Positions 1 to 4,321 of a stretch of 7,623 nucleotides of DNA are shown here, one piece after another. Numbering within the stretch: position 1 is the first letter of the stretch; the number at the start of each line of letters is the position of its first letter. The DNA lies in NCBI GenBank assembly GCA_000493965.1, contig AWNV01000100.1, positions 1 through 7,623 on the forward strand, given 5' to 3'. Origin of the DNA: Candidatus Aminicenans sakinawicola JGI OTU-1. Its GTDB lineage: Bacteria; Acidobacteriota; Aminicenantia; Aminicenantales; Aminicenantaceae. The translations under genes were made by a program, and so were the position numbers. The notes under the pieces are model-generated. The model made no database searches. It was not told the DNA's origin and saw only the letters and a program-made list of their open reading frames with translations.

Positions 1-773
1 AAAGCATGCTTTACTGAATTCGATAAAAGCTCGTTGATTATCAATCCGCATGGAATCGCCCGATTGAGGTCAAGGAGAACTTCCTCCAAATCAGTATTTA
101 CTGCGACAAGATTTGAATCGACACCGTAAGATTGAAAAATATGAACTGCCAACCCGTCGATGTATTGAGCATAGTCTATTTTTGCCAAATCTTTAGACTG
201 ATAAAGCTTCTCATGTATAATAGACATGGTGTGGATACGGTTCTGGCACCCTCTTAATATCTCCTGTGTTTTTTTATCCTCGGCCTTCGCAGATTGAAGG
301 CGGAGCAGGCTTATCACGATCTGCATGTTGTTTTTCACCCGGTGATGAATCTCCTGCAGCAGCACTTCTTTTTCCTTGAGTGATGCTTTTATTTTCTCCT
401 CCGCCTTCTTGCGCTCGGTGATATCTATGACAGATGCTACACTAATTTTTGTCCCTGGAATTACATCAATTGACATTAATATATCTCTGATACTTCCCTT
501 TTTGTCAATGATCTGGAACTCATATTCCATTGGAGCACTGGTCGGATCAACCCTGCGCTGTTCATGATAACCCTTCATTTTTTCCAAATCTTCTGCCACA
601 ATGAATTCTGTCCATTTTTTCTTTCCCTCTATTTCCTTCCTGGAATAGCCAAATAACTTCTCAGCTTCCCTATTTGCCAGGGATATTGTCTTATCTTCTT
701 CAATAATAGCCATAACGGTTCCAGTGTTTTCAAAAATTGTTCGGTATCGGTCCTCCGACTCCCGCAGCATCTT
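1..773 (-). repeat. Direct repeat, kinase A copy (last PAS + HisKA_2 + start of HATPase)
   Basis: This segment aligns without a single gap to 2484-3256 at a constant offset of 2483. I count 43 mismatches in 773 positions (about 94% identity). It covers kinase A residues 400-656. The repeat certainly continues to the left beyond the window. Similarity stops abruptly at 774, at the junction in front of the last PAS domain. Confidence 0.95.
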
Positions 774-1970
774 TTCTACCCGCTTGGACTCTCTAATATC
801 GCGGGCGACGCCAAGCCTGCCGATGATATTTCCATCTTCGTCAAAGAGTGAGGTCATATTCAATTCTACCGGGACTTTCTGTCCATCCTTATGCATTATC
901 TCGACTTCATAAAGGGAAATCTTCTCCCCGGCAAGTCCCCGTTTGAAGCGATCCTTCGTTGTATCTATATACTCAGGAGCAATCACTTCAGTGAAATCAT
1001 GTCCCAGAAACTCCTGGCTAGAATAACCAACAATATTTTCACCTGCCGGGTTAATGTAAGCAAATCTACCTTTTCTATCCAATGTAAATATAATATCAGG
1101 TACGGTTTCAGTCAGGATGCGGTACTTTTCCTCGCTATTTCTCAACGCTTCCTCCGCCCGCTTGCGCTCATTTACGTCTTCAACAGTGCCATCATAATAT
1201 ATAATGTTTCCTTTCTCATCTTTAATAGCATTTGCGCTTTCTCTGATAAACACACTTGTTCCGTCACATCTCTTCCATTTAGACTCCATCCCTTGAACTT
1301 TGCCATTTTTTTTGATTTCTTCTTTAAACTTTTCTCTTGGGTATTTGGGATCAAATCCATTTCTCTCTAAGTTTCGTTTTTTCAGTTCTTCGAATGAATC
1401 ATATCCTAGGAGCGAGATTAATGCTGGATTAGCCATAACAATTTGACCTTTTGGAGTAGTACGGTACATACCCAAAGTCATATTTTCATAAAGGCTTTGG
1501 AACTGCTCTTTACTCTCACGAAGTTCGATAGTTTGCTCTTCTACCAATTCCTTAAGGTGATCGCGATATTTCCTCAGTTCTTCTTCGGCTCGCATACGTT
1601 CGGTTACATCTCTGACTGTTGCCTGCAATAACTTTTTCCCTTTCAGTTCCATTCTTGTCAACAGAACAGTTGCGGGAAACTCCTTACCATCAAATCTTTT
1701 ATGTGTCCACTCAAAAAAATGTGAGCCGGTTTCCATTACCTTTTCTATCATCTTCCTTGCTTTTTCAGAAGATAGCTGCCCATCAGGTTGATATTCAGGA
1801 GATAATTCCCAGGGACCTTTTGCGACAAATTGTTTTTCATCCTTGGCTTTAAACATTTCAATTGTAGCGGGATTTCCAGCAGTAAACAGCCAGTCCGGAG
1901 GTGCAAGCATCATGATTGCATCTCTAGAAGATTCAAATAAAGTTCGATATATTTTCTCTTTTTCGGTCAT
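1..1970 (-). CDS. Four-PAS soluble sensor histidine kinase (kinase A), HisKA_2 type, C-terminus cut by window edge
   Basis: The frame stays open from ATG 1970-1968 to the left edge (656 full codons). The ATG is preceded by GAGGA (1977-1981) six bases upstream. Translation shows four PAS domains in order: about residues 5-130 (ends RDVTER), a short coiled-coil linker 131-153, then 155-270, 280-395 (ends ARDIRES) and 402-520 (ends DITERKKAEE). A HisKA_2 dimerisation/phosphoacceptor segment follows (EIHHRVKNNMQ, likely phosphoacceptor H543), then the N-box of the HATPase (INELLSNSVKHA) where the window ends. By comparison with kinase B about 78 residues are missing, so the full length would be near 734. 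There is no signal peptide, membrane span or receiver domain, so it should be a cytoplasmic kinase that autophosphorylates and passes phosphate to an unknown response regulator. I see no haem-binding CXXCH or LOV motif that would name a ligand. It shares a tandem-duplicated core with the gene upstream and probably has its own promoter. Family is certain; signal and partner are unknown. Confidence 0.93.
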   Translation of the reverse strand, partial: MTEKEKIYRTLFESSRDAIMMLAPPDWLFTAGNPATIEMFKAKDEKQFVAKGPWELSPEYQPDGQLSSEKARKMIEKVMETGSHFFEWTHKRFDGKEFPATVLLTRMELKGKKLLQATVRDVTERMRAEEELRKYRDHLKELVEEQTIELRESKEQFQSLYENMTLGMYRTTPKGQIVMANPALISLLGYDSFEELKKRNLERNGFDPKYPREKFKEEIKKNGKVQGMESKWKRCDGTSVFIRESANAIKDEKGNIIYYDGTVEDVNERKRAEEALRNSEEKYRILTETVPDIIFTLDRKGRFAYINPAGENIVGYSSQEFLGHDFTEVIAPEYIDTTKDRFKRGLAGEKISLYEVEIMHKDGQKVPVELNMTSLFDEDGNIIGRLGVARDIRESKRVEKMLRESEDRYRTIFENTGTVMAIIEEDKTISLANREAEKLFGYSRKEIEGKKKWTEFIVAEDLEKMKGYHEQRRVDPTSAPMEYEFQIIDKKGSIRDILMSIDVIPGTKISVASVIDITERKKAEEKIKASLKEKEVLLQEIHHRVKNNMQIVISLLRLQSAKAEDKKTQEILRGCQNRIHTMSIIHEKLYQSKDLAKIDYAQYIDGLAVHIFQSYGVDSNLVAVNTDLEEVLLDLNRAIPCGLIINELLSNSVKHA

Positions 1971-1998
1971 TTTTTGTCCTCAACTTAATATTGCTAAT
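1962..1998 (-). repeat. 37-bp identical start-codon/RBS segment, kinase A copy
   Basis: It is identical to 3725-3761. It holds the first codons (MTE), the ATG, the GAGGA ribosome binding site and about 17 bases upstream. In the kinase B copy the outer part of this segment encodes the last residues and stop of a small ORF. Here only the final codons (LAILS and TGA) survive, with no RBS or start for that ORF. Confidence 0.9.
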
Positions 1999-2099
1999 TT
2001 GGTTCTAACATAAAACGTTGAAGTCTGAGAATAAGAAAACATATTAATCAATAATTCCCTTTTTACCAGGAATTTTATTATTCTTAAGCTAACATTCTT

Positions 2100-2128
2100 A
2101 ATATAATTACATAAAACTTTTTTTTCAA
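2100..2128 (-). promoter_or_regulatory. Candidate sigma70-type promoter for kinase A
   Basis: Read on the minus strand, TTGAAA (2128-2123) is followed after exactly 17 bases by TATATT (2105-2100), about 130 bases before the ATG. At the homologous place upstream of kinase B, TTGCAA and TACATT also stand 17 bases apart. That conserved spacing in two diverged copies supports the call. The region is AT-rich, so chance matches are possible. Confidence 0.45.
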
Positions 2129-2131
2129 GAA

Positions 2132-2236
2132 AAAAGATTTGCCGCAAAACGTGGTTTTAATGCCGTTTCAGGCATGAAGATAAATGTCAGCCTTTGCAGT
2201 TATACAGCATGCATAAAATAATTTACTTGAAAATCT
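2132..2236. repeat. 105-bp conserved non-coding block, copy upstream of kinase A
   Basis: It matches 4016-4120 with only three mismatches (2152, 2170, 2204) and no gaps. It starts 12 bases past the kinase B stop codon and ends just upstream of the kinase A promoter candidate, so its outer edge marks the duplication boundary. It contains AAAAC-GTG-GTTTT (2146-2158) and two imperfect inverted repeats (2160-2175 and 2200-2216). In this copy a TGA interrupts the only open frame that the other copy keeps, which argues against coding. Confidence 0.85.
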
Positions 2237-2248
2237 TCAAGGAGGCGG

Positions 2249-3733
2249 CTATTTATTAAATGGAAACTCAACCTTAAAAGCCGTTCCGCCCTTGCGGTCA
2301 AGCTCTATCGTACCTCCAATCTGTCTGGTTAAGTCATTCACCATCTGCAGCCCTAATGATTGGGCCTTTCGAAAATCTATATCGTCCGGTAAACCGATGC
2401 CGTTATCGCTGACGACAAGAGTAATCATACCCTTTTTATCAGAATGAAGATTTATACAGATTTCGCCTTTTTTTCCTTCCGGAAAAGCATGCTTTACTGA
2501 ATTCGATAAAAGCTCGTTGATTATCAATCCGCATGGAATCGCCCGATTGAGGTCAAGGAGAACTTCCTCCAAATCAGTCTTTACTGCGACAAGATTTGAA
2601 TCGACACCGTAAGATTGAAAAATATGAACTGCCAACCTGTCGATGTATTGAGCATAGTCTATTTTTGTCAAATCTTTAGACTGATAAAGCTTCTCATGTA
2701 TAATAGACATGGTGCGGATACGGTTCTGGCACTCTCTGAATACTTCCTTTATTTTTTTTCCCTTAACCTTCGCAGATTGAAGGCGGAGCAGGCTTATCAC
2801 GATCTGCATGTTGTTTTTCACCCGGTGATAAATCTCCCGCAGCAGCACTTCTTTTTCCTTGAGTGATGCTTTTATTTTCTCCTCCGCCTTCTTGCGCTCG
2901 GTGATGTCCAGGAGAGATGCTACACTCATTTTTGTCCCTGGAATTACATCAACTGCCATTAATATATCTCTGGTGCTTCCCTTTTTGTCAATGAGCCGGA
3001 ACTCATACCTCTTTGGAGCACTGGTTGGATCAACCCTGCGCTGTTCATGATAACCCTTCATTTTTTCCAAATCTTCTTCCACAACGAATTCTGTCCATCT
3101 CTTCTTGCCCTCTATTTCCTCCCTGGAATAGCCAAATAACTTCTCAACTTCCCTATTTGCCAGGGATATTGTCTTATCTTCTTCAATAATAATCATAGCG
3201 GTTCCAGTGTTTTCAAAAATTGTTCGGTATCGGTCCTCCGACTCCCGCAGCATCTTCTGTATCTGCTTGCGCTCTGTGATGTCCCTAAACACATTGGCGA
3301 AATGCCCCTTTTCAGGGCAGAAGGACATAATTTCATACCACTTTCCAAAATCTGGATAGTAGTCTATGAAGTATTTTGATTTACCAGTCTGAGCAACTTT
3401 AGCATACCTTTCGATGAATGGTGTGTCACCGTTATATACCTCTGATGCTCTTTTACCTTCTATGTTTTCTCTCTTCCAGGATAAAATTTTTTCAGCGGCA
3501 GCATTCATCTTCTCAAGAATGTAATCAACGGGGTTGCCATTTTCATCCACAATGAGCCTATGTAGTACGAGCCCATCCATCATATTTTCAAATAAATCTC
3601 GAAATTTCTTCTCCGACTCCAACAGTTTTTTCTCTGCATTTTTGCGCTCAGCTATCTCCTCTTTTAACTCAGCCGTACGCTTTTCTACCATTTCCTCAAG
3701 GTGATCGCGATATTTTTTCTCACCTTCGGTCAT
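2249..3733 (-). CDS. Two-PAS soluble sensor histidine kinase (kinase B), HisKA_2 type, complete
   Basis: A 494-residue protein from ATG 3733 to TAG 2249-2251, with GAGGA (3740-3744) six bases before the start. Residues 5-42 form a charged coiled coil. PAS 1 spans about 44-155 (ends FRDITERK) and PAS 2 about 165-283. The HisKA_2 segment has EIYHRVKNNMQ with likely phosphoacceptor H303. The HATPase_c domain has its N-box at 404-416 (INELLSNSVKHAF), G1 box DNGIGLP 443-449, SLGLQMV 459-465 and a C-terminal GGT, so all catalytic motifs are present. No membrane span or receiver domain is seen. It should act as a cytoplasmic two-component sensor with no partner regulator in view. Its second PAS and core are 88% identical in protein to kinase A over 257 residues, but its first PAS is unrelated to the corresponding ones in A. 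The coiled coil at its N-terminus matches the linker after the first PAS of A. It is probably translated in coupling with the small ORF just upstream. Confidence 0.95.
   Translation of the reverse strand: MTEGEKKYRDHLEEMVEKRTAELKEEIAERKNAEKKLLESEKKFRDLFENMMDGLVLHRLIVDENGNPVDYILEKMNAAAEKILSWKRENIEGKRASEVYNGDTPFIERYAKVAQTGKSKYFIDYYPDFGKWYEIMSFCPEKGHFANVFRDITERKQIQKMLRESEDRYRTIFENTGTAMIIIEEDKTISLANREVEKLFGYSREEIEGKKRWTEFVVEEDLEKMKGYHEQRRVDPTSAPKRYEFRLIDKKGSTRDILMAVDVIPGTKMSVASLLDITERKKAEEKIKASLKEKEVLLREIYHRVKNNMQIVISLLRLQSAKVKGKKIKEVFRECQNRIRTMSIIHEKLYQSKDLTKIDYAQYIDRLAVHIFQSYGVDSNLVAVKTDLEEVLLDLNRAIPCGLIINELLSNSVKHAFPEGKKGEICINLHSDKKGMITLVVSDNGIGLPDDIDFRKAQSLGLQMVNDLTRQIGGTIELDRKGGTAFKVEFPFNK
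2484..3256 (-). repeat. Direct repeat, kinase B copy (last PAS + HisKA_2 + start of HATPase)
   Basis: This is the partner of 1-773 and covers kinase B residues 160-416. Of the 43 differences, 37 fall in 31 amino-acid-changing codons and only 6 are silent. The densest cluster lies just after the H-box. Because the alignment has no gaps, the reading frame is kept throughout in both copies. Confidence 0.95.
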
Positions 3734-3761
3734 TTTTTGTCCTCAACTTAATATTGCTAAT
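3725..3761 (-). repeat. 37-bp identical start-codon/RBS segment, kinase B copy
   Basis: It is identical to 1962-1998. Beyond 3761 this copy carries about 122 bases (3762-3883) that are absent from the kinase A copy. Homology resumes at 3884, matching 1999. The extra stretch holds most of the small ORF at 3743-3838. Confidence 0.9.
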
Positions 3762-3838
3762 ACGGTAAATACAAAGGCTATAAATATAAGTCCAAGAATG
3801 GAAGATTTGAAATGTTTCCCCTTACATATTTTTTTCAT
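3743..3838 (-). CDS. 31-residue single-span membrane peptide, coupled to kinase B
   Basis: ATG 3838-3836 opens a 31-codon frame ending in TGA 3745-3743. The product has a basic N-terminus (MKKICKGKHFK) followed by about 20 strongly hydrophobic residues (ILGLIFIAFVFTVLAIL core), the shape of a one-pass inner-membrane peptide with its N-terminus inside. A very purine-rich G tract (3840-3850, minus-strand GGGGGGAGGGG) lies right before the ATG and can serve as ribosome binding site, although the GGAGG core is only three bases away. An in-frame stop lies further upstream with no other ATG. The TGA overlaps the GAGGA site of kinase B and leaves nine bases to its ATG, a typical translational-coupling layout. 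I do not recognise a family. A role as kinase anchor or regulator is inference from position. It could also be a leader peptide or a chance ORF in AT-rich DNA. Confidence 0.5.
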   Translation of the reverse strand: MKKICKGKHFKSSILGLIFIAFVFTVLAILS

Positions 3839-3984
3839 TCCCCTCCCCCCGAGATTTATGCTTTTACCGAATCCAATTTAAAGTTGGTTCTGACATAAAA
3901 CATTGAAGTCTGAGAACAAGAAAACACATTAATTCCGTTGTAACCAAGCTATTCATTGCCCTTAAGCTAACATCCTTGTTAAGA

Positions 3985-4013
3985 AATGTAGTCCCTTTAA
4001 GTTTTTTTTGCAA
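3985..4013 (-). promoter_or_regulatory. Candidate sigma70-type promoter for the small ORF and kinase B
   Basis: On the minus strand TTGCAA (4013-4008) and TACATT (3990-3985) are separated by 17 bases, at the position homologous to the kinase A promoter candidate. It lies about 147 bases upstream of the small ORF and 250 upstream of kinase B, so both would be on one transcript. The match to consensus is moderate. Confidence 0.4.
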
Positions 4014-4043
4014 GTAAAAGATTTGCCGCAAAACGGGGTTTTA

Positions 4044-4059
4044 ATGCCGTTTCCGGCAT
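4044..4059. promoter_or_regulatory. Perfect 6-bp inverted repeat ATGCCG-N4-CGGCAT
   Basis: It may be a regulator half-site pair or a short hairpin. The kinase A copy (2160-2175) carries one mismatch that shortens the arm to five. It lies about 30 bases upstream of the -35 candidate of the kinase B transcript. No known operator consensus is recognised. Confidence 0.35.
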
Positions 4060-4077
4060 GAAGATAAATGTCAGCCT

Positions 4078-4106
4078 TTGCAGTTATGCAGCATGCATAA
4101 AATAAT
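4078..4106 (+). promoter_or_regulatory. Weak promoter candidate for the exported protein, with a palindrome filling the spacer
   Basis: TTGCAG (4078-4083) and AATAAT (4101-4106) are 17 bases apart on the plus strand. The whole spacer is the inverted repeat TTATGC-AGCAT-GCATAA, an operator-like position. The transcript would have a leader of about 210 bases before the ATG at 4322. The hexamers are only partial consensus matches. Confidence 0.25.
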
Positions 4107-4307
4107 TTACTTGAAAATCTCCACGAGGGAAGTAAAATAAACTTTCCGCAGTTAAAAATATCATCATAATGCAAAAACGGATCAAGCAATTTGAAGCATC
4201 AGGACTTCACGGAATCAACAATTCTGTCTTCCCGTCCAAAAATAAATCACATTTACCAGCAGCAAAGTATTTCATTTAATATATTCTTGGTCCTGAAGTA
4301 CGGATAA

Positions 4308-4314
4308 AAGGAGG
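4308..4314 (+). promoter_or_regulatory. Strong ribosome binding site of the exported protein
   Basis: AAGGAGG stands seven bases before the ATG at 4322, a near-perfect Shine-Dalgarno match. It fixes the start and puts the signal peptide at the N-terminus. Confidence 0.85.
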
Positions 4315-4321
4315 TATTTAA

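Larger units (their letters stand above)
4016..4120. repeat. 105-bp conserved non-coding block, copy upstream of kinase B
   Basis: It is 102/105 identical to 2132-2236. Here two inverted repeats are perfect: ATGCCG-TTTC-CGGCAT (4044-4059) and TTATGC-AGCAT-GCATAA (4084-4100). AAAAC-GGG-GTTTT (4030-4042) lies next to the first. Homology ends at 4120, where the other copy meets the kinase B 3' end. The block sits between the divergent genes and could bind a regulator of both. Confidence 0.85.
3839..4321. other. Divergent non-coding region between the small ORF/kinase B and the exported propeller gene
   Basis: The 483 bases hold no convincing gene. From left to right there is a G-tract RBS for the small ORF, a stretch with patchy similarity to the kinase A upstream region (3884-4015), the minus-strand promoter candidate, the 105-bp conserved block (4016-4120) with its inverted repeats and a weak plus-strand promoter candidate, then about 200 bases of unique AT-rich leader. 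In that leader I see only the ribosome binding site of the exported protein and a short ORF without RBS (4169-4279), which I rejected. Confidence 0.7.

Noticed and set aside
891..1370. 159-residue plus-strand ORF antisense to kinase A
   Set aside because: It is a shadow of the kinase A frame, which reads as continuous PAS domains. The antisense product has no domain and no RBS.
2117..2136. Poly-T/poly-A hairpin as terminator between kinases B and A
   Set aside because: The stem is pure A-T, is not conserved in the homologous copy, and overlaps the promoter candidate.
2238..2262. AAGGAGG followed by ATG on the plus strand at the kinase B 3' end
   Set aside because: The spacing is 14 bases and the frame stops after five codons.
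3762..3883. The 122-bp stretch absent from copy A as a small mobile insert, because CGGTAAA and TTTACCG lie near its ends
   Set aside because: The seven-base inverted match is not at the exact ends and there is no target-site duplication. The small ORF reads through its left border into shared sequence, so deletion in copy A fits better.
3962..4189. 75-residue minus-strand ORF covering the conserved upstream block
   Set aside because: The duplicated block at 2132-2236 has an in-frame TGA at the matching codon, there is no ribosome binding site, and the composition looks like translated non-coding DNA.
4169..4279. 36-residue plus-strand ORF upstream of the exported protein
   Set aside because: No Shine-Dalgarno site precedes the ATG, there is no recognisable motif, and it lies in an AT-rich leader.
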